A DNA stretch of 64,000 nucleotides. It comes from Anoxybacterium sp963668245 (lineage in GTDB: Bacteria > Bacillota > Clostridia > Peptostreptococcales > Anaerovoracaceae). The translations under genes and the position numbers were made by a program. Location of the stretch: assembly GCA_963668245.2 (NCBI GenBank), contig OY764195.2, forward strand, positions 1,984,001-2,048,000, given 5' to 3'. Each line of letters opens with the position of its first letter. Positions within the stretch are counted from its first letter, which is position 1. Positions 26,517-35,603 of the stretch are shown one piece after another. The notes under the pieces were generated by a model. It did no database searches, was not told the DNA's origin, and saw nothing but the letters and a program-made list of their open reading frames with translations.

Positions 26517-29500
26517 ATGAAATTAGGTATAGACATTGGATCTACAACAGTTAAACTGGTTTTGTTGGATCGAAATAATAGAATTGTATTCAGCAGGTAT
26601 GAGAGGCATATGTCCAATATTTTTGAGAAAGTCTCTGAGCTGATGCTCCAATTGTATGATACATATAAAGATATTCAAACAACTGTTACAATCACTGGCT
26701 CTGGAGGATTATCCTTATCTACATTATTGGGAATTCCTTTTGAGCAAGAAGTAATCGCTTGTAGCACTGCAGTAGAAACGCTGATCCCTCAAACTGATGT
26801 TGCTATTGAACTTGGGGGAGAAGATGCAAAAATTACGTTCTATGGAGCGACTGTAGAGCAACGAATGAACGGTACCTGTGCAGGCGGTACCGGTGCTTTT
26901 ATTGACCAAATGGCGGTGCTTCTCAGCACAGACGCCAGCGGATTAAATGAAAGTGCCAAGAACTACAGTTTGATGTATCCAATTGCTGCACGATGTGGCG
27001 TTTTTGCCAAAACTGATATTCAGCCATTGATCAATGAAGGTGCAAAAATCGAAGATTTATCTGCGTCAATCTTCCAGGCTGTCGTGAATCAAACAATCAG
27101 TGGTCTTGCATGCGGTCGAACCATTCGCGGCAAAGTTGCATTTTTAGGAGGTCCCCTTTCTTTTCTATCTGAACTACGAAAGCGTTTTGTAGAAACATTG
27201 GATTTAAAGGGAGAAGAAATCATTTTCCCTGAGGATTCCCATTATTATGTTGCTATAGGAGCAGCTTTGATTTCTGATAAGCATGAACCTGTTAGTATAG
27301 AATCTATCTTGAATAAAATTGAAAAGGCTGATTTTGCAGCTATGTCGGATACAAAACACATGGAGCCTCTATTCAAAGACTTCGCTGACTTTCAATTATT
27401 TAAACATAGACATGATAAAAATAAGATTAAAAGAAAAGACATAAAAAGAGCAAAAGGAAGAGTATATCTTGGAATCGATGCTGGCTCTACGACGACGAAG
27501 GCAGCATTGATTGATGATGAGAAATATCTTTTGTATTCTTTCTACAAAAATAATGAAGGTAAGCCAATAGAAGCTACTATGACAATGCTGAAAGAACTTT
27601 ATTCCCTTCTTCCAGAAGGTGCATACATTGCAAACACTACAGTAACTGGGTATGGAGAAGGATTAATTAAAGCTGCCTTTAATCTTGATATGGGTGAAAT
27701 TGAAACAATGGCGCACTACAAGGCTGCTGAAGAATTCCTGCCAGGGGTAGATTTTATATTGGACATTGGTGGACAGGATATGAAATGCATGAAAATAAAA
27801 GATGGAGCAATCTACAGCATTATGCTAAATGAGGCCTGCTCATCTGGTTGCGGTTCTTTTATTGAAACATATTCTAAATCAGTCAATATGGGAGTGGAAG
27901 CATTTGCAAAAGAAGGTCTCTTTGCTTCAGCGCCAGTAGACTTAGGGACTCGCTGCACTGTATTTATGAATTCAAAAGTAAAACAGGCACAAAAGGAAGG
28001 GGCCACGATTGGTGATATTTCTGCAGGATTATCACATTCTGTGATCAAAAATGCATTGTATAAGGTAATTAAGCTTCGAGATACAGAAGAAGCTGGTAAT
28101 AGAATTGTGGTACAAGGTGGAACATTTCTAAACAATTCTGTATTAAGAAGTATTGAACAAATTATGGGAAGAACTGTTGTTAGGCCAGATATTGCAGGAA
28201 TCATGGGGGCATATGGAGCTGCTGTTATTGCGAAAGAAAACTACGTAGAAGGAACTGAATCAGGAATTCTGAAGCCTTCTGAGATGGATTGCTTCACAGT
28301 AAATAATACTCACACACGCTGCAATAAATGTGAAAACAGGTGCCTGCTTACAATCACCAAGTTCAATGACGGTGCAAAATTTATAACAGGAAATCGCTGT
28401 GAAAAAGGAGCAGGACAAGAAAAAACGGGAGTACAACTTCCCAATTTATTTGAATACAAGTACAAGAAACTCTTTTCTTATGTTCCTCTAGAAGAGGCAT
28501 ATGCTTCTCGCGGTGTCATTGGAATTCCTAGAGTTTTAAATATGCATGAAAACTATCCGTTTTGGTTTACTTTTTTTACAAAGCTTGGTTTTAGGGTGAT
28601 TTTATCTCCAGCATCTTCAAAAGAAATATACGAGTTGGGAATGGAAACGATTTCTTCTGATACGGCATGCTATCCAGCAAAGCTAGTACATGGGCATATT
28701 AAATGGCTTGTCAATCATGATGTAAAGTGGATTTTCTACCCATGTGTCAATTATGAGTTAGTGGAAGATGATACAGCGGAAAATCACTATAATTGTCCGA
28801 TTGTTGCCACATATCCTGAAGTGATTGCCAAAAATATGGATGATGTTTTCAGTGAAAAAGAGGTAGTGTTTAGCTATCCATTTTTACCATACGATGATGA
28901 TATCCGATTGACAAAACAGTTGTATCAAATGTTGAGAGACAACCATGTTGGCTACAACGAAGTGAGCAGAGCAATTCGTGCGGCACGAAAAGAAGACAAA
29001 AAATTTAAAGATGATATCAAGAAAAATGGTGCATATGCACTGAAATTCATTAAAGACAACAATAAAAAAGCAATTATATTAGCAGGAAGACCATACCATT
29101 TGGATCCTGAGATAAATCATGGGATTGATAAACTGATTACCTCTTTTGATATGGCAGTTTTTACAGAGGATTCCTTAGCTCACTTTGCAAAGCTTCGTAG
29201 ACCAATACGCGTGCTTGATCAGTGGATGTACCATTCAAGACTATATCGGGCTGCAGAGGTTGCAGGACGTAATGATGACATCGAATTGATTCAATTGAAT
29301 TCTTTTGGATGTGGATTAGATGCGGTAACCACAGACCAAGTGGAGGAAATTTTATCAAAGCGTAACAAGTTATATACTGTTTTGAAAATTGATGAGGGCT
29401 CCAATTTAGGAGCTGCAAAAATTAGAATACGATCGCTGAAAGCTGCAATTGATGAAAGAGAAAAAAACCAAATCAAGTACAATCGATTTGAAGAATCCTA

Positions 29501-30740
29501 CAAGCGTAAATTGTTTACCAAGCGGATGAAAAAAAACTATACTTTATTGATTCCTCAGATGTCTCCGATTCATTTTCAGTTTTTAGAACCTGCGTTGAAT
29601 CACAGTGGTTATCGAGTAGAACTTCTTCCTTCAGTGGACAAGCATGCGGTAGAAGAAGGATTGAAATATATCAACAATGATGCTTGTTATCCAACGATAG
29701 TAACCCTTGGTCAAATTATTTCAACGTTGAAATCTGGCAAGTATGATTTAGATCGCGTAGCTGTGGCTATGTCTCAAACTGGCGGTGGGTGTCGGGCAAG
29801 CAATTATGTTGCGCTGCTCAGGAAAGCATTGATAGACTTAAAGATGGAGCAAATTCCTGTTGTTTCAGCAAATATGGCAGGACTAGAAAAGAATCCTGGT
29901 TTTCAATTTACTTTGCCGATGATGAAGCGAGCTTTGATGGGGATGGTCTATGGAGATGTACTCATGAGAGTGCTCTATGCCACAAGACCATATGAGCAAA
30001 TCCCAGGTTCTGCAAATGCACTTTTCGATAAGTGGTCACAAAAGGCAAAAATAAATATTGAAAAAGGAAGTATCCGTAAATTTAAAAAATATTTACACCG
30101 TATTGTTGAAGATTTTGATCAATTACCACTTCTTGATGTCATTAAGCCAAAAGTTGGAGTGGTTGGAGAAATTCTTGTAAAATATCATCCGACTGCAAAT
30201 AATGATATTGTAGGTATTATTGAAAAAGAAGGCGGGGAAGCCGTCGTGTTGGATCTTTTGGACTTTTTTCTTTACGGTATGTATAGCAAGGAATTTAACT
30301 TTAGGAAACTTTCTGGAAAATACAGCACAATGCTGGGAAATGCGACTGCAATTCGTGTAGTAGAATTCTTTAGAAAGCCTGCAAGAAAAGCATTAGAACA
30401 GAGTCGCCGTTTTGAACAACCACTGTTCATCAAAGAAATGGCAGAGAAAGCAAGCCAGATACTATCCCTTGGAAATCAATGTGGAGAAGGCTGGCTTTTG
30501 ACGGGCGAAATGGTCGAATTAATCGATAATGGTGTGGAAAACATCGTTTGCCTTCAACCGTTTGCATGTCTGCCAAATCACGTAACCGGAAAAGGTATGA
30601 TGAAAGCGCTTCGCAAATACAATCCATATACAAATATTGCAGCGATTGACTATGACCCAGGAGCAAGTGATGTAAATCAACTAAACCGTATCAAATTGAT
30701 GATGGCAACAGCATATAAGAACCTGGAAAAAGCGAAGTAA
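26517..30740 (+). CDS. Giant 2-hydroxyacyl-CoA dehydratase activase-related protein (tandem BadF/BadG ATPase + DUF2229)
   Basis: A 1407-residue protein; the start at ATG 26517 follows AGGAGG by 13 bases. Two ASKHA ATPase domains of the BadF/BadG/BcrA/HgdC type are visible: GIDIGSTTVKLV with GTCAGGTGAFIDQM (~1-260), and GIDAGSTTTKAALI with NEACSSGCGSFIETY (~315-575). These Gly-Cys-Gly motifs hold a shared [4Fe-4S] cluster in authentic activases. The C-terminal ~800 residues (CNKCENRCLLT, CYPAKLVHGHIKWL, NNDACYPTIVTLGQI, QTGGGCRASNY) match DUF2229 and dehydratase-subunit-like segments. Activases drive ATP-dependent electron injection into radical dehydratases. No dehydratase genes are adjacent; stand-alone proteins of this architecture are common in Clostridia but their partner is not known. 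Confidence 0.88.
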   Translation: MKLGIDIGSTTVKLVLLDRNNRIVFSRYERHMSNIFEKVSELMLQLYDTYKDIQTTVTITGSGGLSLSTLLGIPFEQEVIACSTAVETLIPQTDVAIELGGEDAKITFYGATVEQRMNGTCAGGTGAFIDQMAVLLSTDASGLNESAKNYSLMYPIAARCGVFAKTDIQPLINEGAKIEDLSASIFQAVVNQTISGLACGRTIRGKVAFLGGPLSFLSELRKRFVETLDLKGEEIIFPEDSHYYVAIGAALISDKHEPVSIESILNKIEKADFAAMSDTKHMEPLFKDFADFQLFKHRHDKNKIKRKDIKRAKGRVYLGIDAGSTTTKAALIDDEKYLLYSFYKNNEGKPIEATMTMLKELYSLLPEGAYIANTTVTGYGEGLIKAAFNLDMGEIETMAHYKAAEEFLPGVDFILDIGGQDMKCMKIKDGAIYSIMLNEACSSGCGSFIETYSKSVNMGVEAFAKEGLFASAPVDLGTRCTVFMNSKVKQAQKEGATIGDISAGLSHSVIKNALYKVIKLRDTEEAGNRIVVQGGTFLNNSVLRSIEQIMGRTVVRPDIAGIMGAYGAAVIAKENYVEGTESGILKPSEMDCFTVNNTHTRCNKCENRCLLTITKFNDGAKFITGNRCEKGAGQEKTGVQLPNLFEYKYKKLFSYVPLEEAYASRGVIGIPRVLNMHENYPFWFTFFTKLGFRVILSPASSKEIYELGMETISSDTACYPAKLVHGHIKWLVNHDVKWIFYPCVNYELVEDDTAENHYNCPIVATYPEVIAKNMDDVFSEKEVVFSYPFLPYDDDIRLTKQLYQMLRDNHVGYNEVSRAIRAARKEDKKFKDDIKKNGAYALKFIKDNNKKAIILAGRPYHLDPEINHGIDKLITSFDMAVFTEDSLAHFAKLRRPIRVLDQWMYHSRLYRAAEVAGRNDDIELIQLNSFGCGLDAVTTDQVEEILSKRNKLYTVLKIDEGSNLGAAKIRIRSLKAAIDEREKNQIKYNRFEESYKRKLFTKRMKKNYTLLIPQMSPIHFQFLEPALNHSGYRVELLPSVDKHAVEEGLKYINNDACYPTIVTLGQIISTLKSGKYDLDRVAVAMSQTGGGCRASNYVALLRKALIDLKMEQIPVVSANMAGLEKNPGFQFTLPMMKRALMGMVYGDVLMRVLYATRPYEQIPGSANALFDKWSQKAKINIEKGSIRKFKKYLHRIVEDFDQLPLLDVIKPKVGVVGEILVKYHPTANNDIVGIIEKEGGEAVVLDLLDFFLYGMYSKEFNFRKLSGKYSTMLGNATAIRVVEFFRKPARKALEQSRRFEQPLFIKEMAEKASQILSLGNQCGEGWLLTGEMVELIDNGVENIVCLQPFACLPNHVTGKGMMKALRKYNPYTNIAAIDYDPGASDVNQLNRIKLMMATAYKNLEKAK

Positions 30741-30743
30741 AGT

Positions 30744-30772
30744 TTGAAATATGAACTTTCATGTGGTATAAT
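30744..30772 (+). promoter_or_regulatory. SigA-type promoter of yebC-like gene
   Basis: TTGAAA at 30744-30749 and TATAAT at 30767-30772, spacer 17 bases; it overlaps the end of the activase gene closely. Confidence 0.7.
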
Positions 30773-30815
30773 ACTCGGGAAGTTTAAACAGAATACAGAC
30801 GGGAGGAATTGTTTA

Positions 30816-31544
30816 ATGGGTAGACATGGAACAATTGCAGGCAGGAAAGCTGCCCAGGACTCAAAGAGAGCGGCGATTTTCACAAAATATGCCAGAGCGA
30901 TTACAGTAGCGGCTAAGGCAGGTGGGGATCCTGAATATAATATGTCCTTAAAACATGCTATTGATAAGGCAAAGGGCATCAATATGCCAAATGACAATAT
31001 CACCAGAGCAATCAAAAAAGGTACCGGCGAATTAGCAGGAGAATCCTACGAATCTGGAAGTTTTGAAGGATATGGTGCTGGTGGCGTTGCGGTTATCGTA
31101 GACGTGCTGACAGACAATAAGAATAGAACTACTGCTGCAATGAAGCATGCTTTTGACAAGTATGGTGGAAATCTTGGGGTTCCAGGATGTGTATCATACA
31201 TGTTCGAACGAAAAGGAATTATCATTATTGAAAAAACTGATACTGTTGATGAAGATGCCTTGATGGAAGCAGCACTTGAAAATGGCGCGGAAGACATGAT
31301 TACGCTAGACGATGCATTTGAAGTTCAAACAACGACAGATGCATTTAATGAAGTTTCAGAGGCACTGAAAGCAGCTGGGTATGAGTTGTTGGAAGCAGAT
31401 ATCGACTATGTTCCTTCTATGGAATCTGCACCTGCAAACGAGCATGACATCAAAAATTTAAGAAAGATGATTGATGTTTTGGAAGATAATGACGACGTTC
31501 AGAAAGTTTATCATAATTGTAGCCTTGATTTAGACGAAGAATAG
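30816..31544 (+). CDS. YebC/PmpR-family protein (TACO1-like)
   Basis: A 242-residue protein; ATG 30816 behind GGGAGG gives the canonical start MGRHGTIAGRKAAQDSKRAAIFTKYAR. Downstream motifs: NMPNDNITRAIKKGTGE, YEGYG-like FEGYGAGGVAVIVDVLTDNKNRT, GGNLGVPGCVSYMFERKG and a C-terminal VEDNDDVQ-type end. The family was named as transcriptional regulators; several members have since been shown to help ribosomes through difficult sequences. Length matches the family. It ends in a strong terminator. Confidence 0.95.
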   Translation: MGRHGTIAGRKAAQDSKRAAIFTKYARAITVAAKAGGDPEYNMSLKHAIDKAKGINMPNDNITRAIKKGTGELAGESYESGSFEGYGAGGVAVIVDVLTDNKNRTTAAMKHAFDKYGGNLGVPGCVSYMFERKGIIIIEKTDTVDEDALMEAALENGAEDMITLDDAFEVQTTTDAFNEVSEALKAAGYELLEADIDYVPSMESAPANEHDIKNLRKMIDVLEDNDDVQKVYHNCSLDLDEE

Positions 31545-31581
31545 TCAGCTCTAGGATGACTATTGATTCATTGAAAAAGAT

Positions 31582-31624
31582 AAAACCTGCCATTGATTAG
31601 AAATAACCAATGGCAGGTTTTTTT
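31582..31624. terminator. Intrinsic terminator (probably bidirectional)
   Basis: AAAACCTGCCATTG / CAATGGCAGGTTTT perfect 14-bp stem plus T-run, between the convergent yebC-like and hemerythrin genes. Confidence 0.88.
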
Positions 31625-31635
31625 AAGAAGTTGTC

Positions 31636-32031
31636 TTAATGTTTGGAGTATTTCATATCTTTGTTCATAATGTGACTCAGGAGCCAGTCGTTGAGAAAAG
31701 GCATTACTTTCATCGCAAGTAATAGATTTCCATTCATCATTTCAGTTTCAAATTCTTTTATTTTATTGATAAAAATCGCATGTTGTTGTTTTTGTTCCGC
31801 CAAATCAGGATAGTCGATTGTTTCCAGATAAGTTTCTTCATTTGTGAAATGAGACAAGGAATAGCTTTTTAAATCAGAGATTAGTGTTTTCATTACATCC
31901 TTACTCTGACCAGCCGCCATAGCCTCATGGAGCTTATTTATCATGGTCAATATCTTTTGATGATCTCCATCTAATTTATTAACCCCTACACTATAACTGT
32001 CATTCCATGCTTTCAGCGCTGTACTTGGCAT
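31636..32031 (-). CDS. Bacteriohemerythrin
   Basis: A 131-residue O2-binding protein. The start was placed at the ATG at 32031 on the complement because AAGGAG lies just before it and the family N-terminus ALKAWNDSYSVGVNKLDGDHQKIL follows; the longer open frame is unsupported. Di-iron ligand motifs HQKI, HFTNEE, HAIFI and HIMNKDMKY are intact. Such proteins bind oxygen reversibly at a di-iron site and in anaerobes are thought to scavenge or sense O2. Confidence 0.93.
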   Translation of the reverse strand: MPSTALKAWNDSYSVGVNKLDGDHQKILTMINKLHEAMAAGQSKDVMKTLISDLKSYSLSHFTNEETYLETIDYPDLAEQKQQHAIFINKIKEFETEMMNGNLLLAMKVMPFLNDWLLSHIMNKDMKYSKH

Positions 32032-32147
32032 AATTAATCTCCTTTCCTTTTTGAGAAGCTTTGGGATATGAACACTCGCAATAATGAAATAATGCCCAAA
32101 ATCCATTGGCTTCAACGGTTTCAATATCTTTTGATTGTTTTTCAATT

Positions 32148-32468
32148 ATAGTTATGTTGCGTATCTAGGTCAATGGTAATTGTATCAATTGCATCTTTTC
32201 ATACGTGTTTTTTACTATACTCATTCCATGACAAAAAAATCAAAACATATGTATCCAAAGACCGTTTTTTATTGAATTTGTTGGATAAACTGTAAATGTG
32301 ACAATTGTATAAAAAGAGTATGAAGAAGAACTGATTATTTTTTAATCAACTATTAACAAATCCATAATCATTCCTTAATAATCATCGCGTATAGTTATCT
32401 TGTAAGAAAAAATAAAGTCAGCCCAGCAAATAAAAAGCAGGGCGAGTATGAAGAAAGAAGGTGATAAG
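32148..32468. other. Intergenic stretch without supported gene
   Basis: A+T-rich spacer between the divergent hemerythrin gene and the small ORF at 32469. I see promoter-like A+T tracts but no motif strong enough to assign and no coding frame. Confidence 0.5.
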
Positions 32469-32582
32469 ATGACAGAACAAATATTTTACTTTGAGGGATG
32501 TGAAATGTTCTTTGCCGATTTGGTGTCAGAAGACCATGACCTAGAAGATTTAATCAATGCATTTTGGGTTTCACAACGGTAA
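32469..32582 (+). CDS. Possible 37-residue small protein
   Basis: Short frame ATG 32469 to TAA 32582 with a fair ribosome binding site (GAAGGTGAT just upstream). The product is acidic and amphipathic (for example FADLVSEDHDLEDLINAFWVSQR), with no signal peptide. A terminator follows at 32661-32691. No family is recognised. The support is the initiation context, the terminator downstream and its position in an otherwise gene-free kilobase. Confidence 0.4.
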   Translation: MTEQIFYFEGCEMFFADLVSEDHDLEDLINAFWVSQR

Positions 32583-32660
32583 GTTGAAAGACCATTCCTT
32601 GCTCCTTTCGTGTTTACAAGTCAGAAAAGACTTTTTATATATAACCTCCTCCTCATTATT

Positions 32661-32691
32661 GGCAACCACTTCCAGGTTGTCTTTTTTTTTG
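32661..32691 (+). terminator. Intrinsic terminator after small ORF
   Basis: GGCAACC / GGTTGTC stem (one G-T pair), 7-base loop, then nine T. Confidence 0.75.
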
Positions 32692-32797
32692 TGTTAATTT
32701 TCTGGTTGTGGGGTATATATATTTTATAAAAAATATGATCTTGGTTTGGCTCGATAGGTTTTCAAAGAATGTTCTAAATAGAATAAGAAATGGGTTT

Positions 32798-32826
32798 GTA
32801 ATTTTAAGACAAATCGTTTATAATAG
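32798..32826 (+). promoter_or_regulatory. SigA-type promoter in front of structured RNA
   Basis: TTGTAA at 32798-32803 and TATAAT at 32821-32826, spacer exactly 17 bases. No long ORF with a ribosome binding site starts behind it. A second TATAAT at 32893-32898 lacks a good -35 element. Confidence 0.55.
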
Positions 32827-32919
32827 TCTTTGCGACGAAACCGAGAACACAAATTTATTGTTAATGAATCCTGAGATGCTCGTTAAGGTATTTATAATTC
32901 AACCTACATTTTGACTTTG

Positions 32920-33055
32920 GGAATTCGAGTTTCCCAGCCTATGTCATGCCTTCTTAGAGAGGACGACAGAAGCAGGAACAGAGTACCCCCCTATCTTTGA
33001 TAGGGTGTGAATTATGAGCCTGACGACATATTCGGGATTTTTTATAGCATTGTAA
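32920..33055 (+). ncRNA. Structured RNA candidate, 6S-RNA-like
   Basis: This non-coding stretch folds on paper into a long closing helix (TCCCAGCCTATGTC against GACATATTCGGGA) enclosing an inner CCTTCT/AGAAG-AGG helix and a CCCTATC-TTT-GATAGGG hairpin, and ends in a T-run at about 33049-33054. The 3' strand, AGCCTGACGACATATTCGGGA split by small internal loops, resembles the conserved 3' side of 6S RNA closing stems. Against 6S: the element is short (~130 nt, more if transcription starts at ~32833) and I do not see the full central bubble consensus. It could also be an unrecognised leader element of the fhs operon. It matches no folate, ZTP or TPP switch that I can recall. Confidence 0.4.
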
Positions 33056-33077
33056 ATGTCCAATCTCGCAGTATAAG

Positions 33078-33121
33078 CGTGGGTGAATAGTAATGGTAAA
33101 GTTCGTCATCCACGTTTTTTA
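33078..33121 (+). terminator. Intrinsic terminator upstream of fhs
   Basis: CGTGGGTGA / TCATCCACG stem (one G-T pair, extended by GAA/TTC) then TTTTTT. It ends the structured-RNA transcript or acts as an attenuator before fhs. Confidence 0.75.
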
Positions 33122-33287
33122 TTGTGTAGGAAATATTGCTGAAAGCGATATTGACGGAATCTCAAAGAAAGCAAAATCATATTGATTTTTCTTGTTTATC
33201 GGGATAAAATTTAGTAAGCATGGTATTTTCTGTACCAGTGTATGGATTGCTAAATCACAGAAGTATGGAGTTTTTAGGAGGATGGAT

Positions 33288-34967
33288 ATGGGGTTTAAAA
33301 GTGATATTGAAATTGCGCAGGAAGCAAAACCAAAACTGATTCAGGAAATTGCAGATAAGCTGGAAATCAGCGATGATTTCGTAGAGTGCTATGGGAAATA
33401 TAAGGCGAAAATAGACTATAATATATTAGATCAATATCAATCGAAAGAAAATGGAAAACTGATTTTAGTTACTGCAATCAATCCAACACCGGCAGGTGAG
33501 GGCAAAACAACTACTACAGTTGGCCTAGGAGATGCACTCAGTAAAATTGGTAAGAAAACCGTCATTGCCCTTCGCGAACCATCACTTGGACCTGTTTTTG
33601 GCGTAAAAGGCGGTGCGGCTGGAGGAGGATACGCACAAGTCATTCCCATGGAAGATATCAATCTTCATTTTACTGGAGATATTCATGCGGTTACCACTGC
33701 AAATAATTTGATTGCAGCATTATTAGATAACCATATCCAACAGGGAAATCGTCTTGCCATTGATGTGAGAAGAATTATCTGGAAGAGATGTCTTGATATG
33801 AACGATAGACAGCTGAGATTCATCATCAATGGACTTGGTGGTAAAGCAAATGGAACTCCAAGAGAAGATGGCTTTGACATTTCAGTGGCATCAGAAATTA
33901 TGGCAGTATTGTGCCTGTCCAACGATTTGGAGGACTTGAAAAAGAAAGTTTCGGAGATTATTGTCGCATATAATTACGATGGAAATCCAGTAACGGTAGG
34001 TGACTTGAAGAGCCAAGGGGCTGTTGCTGCGCTGATGAAGGATGCACTGAAACCAAATCTGGTGCAAACGTTAGAAGAAACACCAGCATTTATACATGGT
34101 GGACCGTTTGCCAATATTGCACATGGATGTAATAGCGTTATGGCAACAAAAATTGCCTTGAAACTTGGTGACTATGTTGTAACTGAGGCTGGCTTTGGTG
34201 CTGATCTTGGAGCAGAGAAGTTTTTGGATATTAAGTGCAGATTGAGTGGCTTGAAGCCAGATGCAGTGGTGATTGTTGCTACAGCCAGAGCACTCAAACT
34301 GCATGGTGGCGTCAAAAAAGAAGATCTAAATATAGAGAATGTTCCTGCTCTAGAGGAAGGAATTGAAAACCTATTGAAACACGTGGAAAACATCACGGGT
34401 GTATATGGACTCCCTGTTGTTGTTGCAATCAATCGGTTCCCAACTGATACCGAGGCAGAATTAGAGTATATAGAAAACCGATGCAAAGTACTGGGAGTGA
34501 ATGCAATTCTATCTGAAGTATGGGGAAAAGGTGGCGCAGGTGGAGAAACATTAGCAGAAGAAGTGGTTCGTGTTATTGATAAAAACGAGGCGGATTTTCG
34601 TTTTGCATATGATGTAAATCTATCTATTAAAGAAAAAATCGAAGCAATCGCGACGAAAATATATGGTGCAGATGGTGTTGATTATACTGGAAATGCAATC
34701 AAGCAGATGGAAGAGATTGAATCAATGGGTTATGGGAATTTACCGATTTGTATGGCGAAAACACAATATTCACTATCTGATGATCCAAAAAAATTGGGAC
34801 GTCCAGATGGTTTCCGTATTACAGTTAGAAACATTAAACCGTCGATTGGTGCAGGATTTCTAGTAGCAATTACTGGTGATATTATGACAATGCCTGGATT
34901 GCCAAAGATCCCAGCAGCAGAAAAAATTGACGTGGATAGAACTGGCAAAATTTCAGGATTGTTTTAG
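33288..34967 (+). CDS. fhs: Formate-tetrahydrofolate ligase
   Basis: A 559-residue enzyme, the usual family length. ATG 33288 is six bases after AGGAGG; another ATG at 33282 directly touches the RBS. The phosphate-binding loop TPAGEGKTTTTVGL is intact, as are SLGPVFGVKGGAAGGGYAQVIPMEDINLHFTGD, FANIAHGCNS and the C-terminal MPGLPKIPAAEKID. It makes 10-formyl-THF from formate, THF and ATP (or the reverse). First gene of a co-oriented string with fchA, folD and panBE. Confidence 0.97.
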   Translation: MGFKSDIEIAQEAKPKLIQEIADKLEISDDFVECYGKYKAKIDYNILDQYQSKENGKLILVTAINPTPAGEGKTTTTVGLGDALSKIGKKTVIALREPSLGPVFGVKGGAAGGGYAQVIPMEDINLHFTGDIHAVTTANNLIAALLDNHIQQGNRLAIDVRRIIWKRCLDMNDRQLRFIINGLGGKANGTPREDGFDISVASEIMAVLCLSNDLEDLKKKVSEIIVAYNYDGNPVTVGDLKSQGAVAALMKDALKPNLVQTLEETPAFIHGGPFANIAHGCNSVMATKIALKLGDYVVTEAGFGADLGAEKFLDIKCRLSGLKPDAVVIVATARALKLHGGVKKEDLNIENVPALEEGIENLLKHVENITGVYGLPVVVAINRFPTDTEAELEYIENRCKVLGVNAILSEVWGKGGAGGETLAEEVVRVIDKNEADFRFAYDVNLSIKEKIEAIATKIYGADGVDYTGNAIKQMEEIESMGYGNLPICMAKTQYSLSDDPKKLGRPDGFRITVRNIKPSIGAGFLVAITGDIMTMPGLPKIPAAEKIDVDRTGKISGLF

Positions 34968-34976
34968 GAGGATAGG

Positions 34977-35603
34977 ATGCTACAAAATAGTTGTGATGAG
35001 TTCTTAAAAGAGTTGGCATCAAAATCACCGGTGCCAGGTGGAGGTGGGGCATCTGCTCTTGTTGGTGCAATCGGAATTGCCCTTGGCAGCATGGTGGGAA
35101 ACCTAACCACTGGAAAAAAGAAATATGCAAATGTGGAAGCTGATATTCAGCAGTTATTATTAGAATCAGAAGCGTTGATGAGAAAAATGAGCCGATTGGT
35201 ACAAGCAGATGCTGATGTTTTTGAACCACTATCCAAAGCATATGGATTGCCTTCAGAAACTGATAAGGAAAAAACGGAAAAAGATCGAGTAGTTCAAGAG
35301 GTCTTGGTGCAGGCAACTACGGTACCTTTGGAAATTGCAGAATGTAGTGTTGCTGGCTTGAGGCTACTTTCAGAGTATGCGAAAAAAGGAAGCAGGCTTG
35401 TTGTGAGTGATGCAGGAGTCGGTGCAATATTTTGCAAATCAGCACTTCAGGGAGCAAAGTTAAACGTATTAATTAACCTGAAATTGATGAAGGATGAATC
35501 TTTAAAAAAAGAATTTTCGAAAAGGCTACAAATCATTGAAAAGGAAGGACTTCCTCTTGCCGATGAGATCTATCAATATGTGGAGGGCGAATTATGTTGC
35601 TAA
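34977..35603 (+). CDS. fchA: Methenyl-THF cyclohydrolase, FTCD-C / FchA family
   Basis: A 208-residue member of the cyclodeaminase/cyclohydrolase family. The diagnostic N-terminal region FLKELASKSPVPGGGGASALVGAIGIALGSMVGNLT is present, with CSVAGLRLL and VVSDAGVGAIFCKSALQGAKLNVLINL later. GGAGGATAGG precedes the start. Enzymes of this family interconvert 10-formyl- and 5,10-methenyl-THF or deaminate formimino-THF. Placement between fhs and folD supports the cyclohydrolase role. It overlaps folD by ten bases. Confidence 0.9.
   Translation: MLQNSCDEFLKELASKSPVPGGGGASALVGAIGIALGSMVGNLTTGKKKYANVEADIQQLLLESEALMRKMSRLVQADADVFEPLSKAYGLPSETDKEKTEKDRVVQEVLVQATTVPLEIAECSVAGLRLLSEYAKKGSRLVVSDAGVGAIFCKSALQGAKLNVLINLKLMKDESLKKEFSKRLQIIEKEGLPLADEIYQYVEGELCC

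Noticed and set aside
32708..32914. 68-residue open frame between terminator and structured RNA
   Set aside because: No ribosome binding site, and it spans the promoter at 32798-32826; composition is not protein-like.
32922..33121. Folate (THF), ZTP, TPP or glycine riboswitch upstream of fhs
   Set aside because: I looked for the conserved cores of each class and could not find them; only a generic structured RNA is supported.
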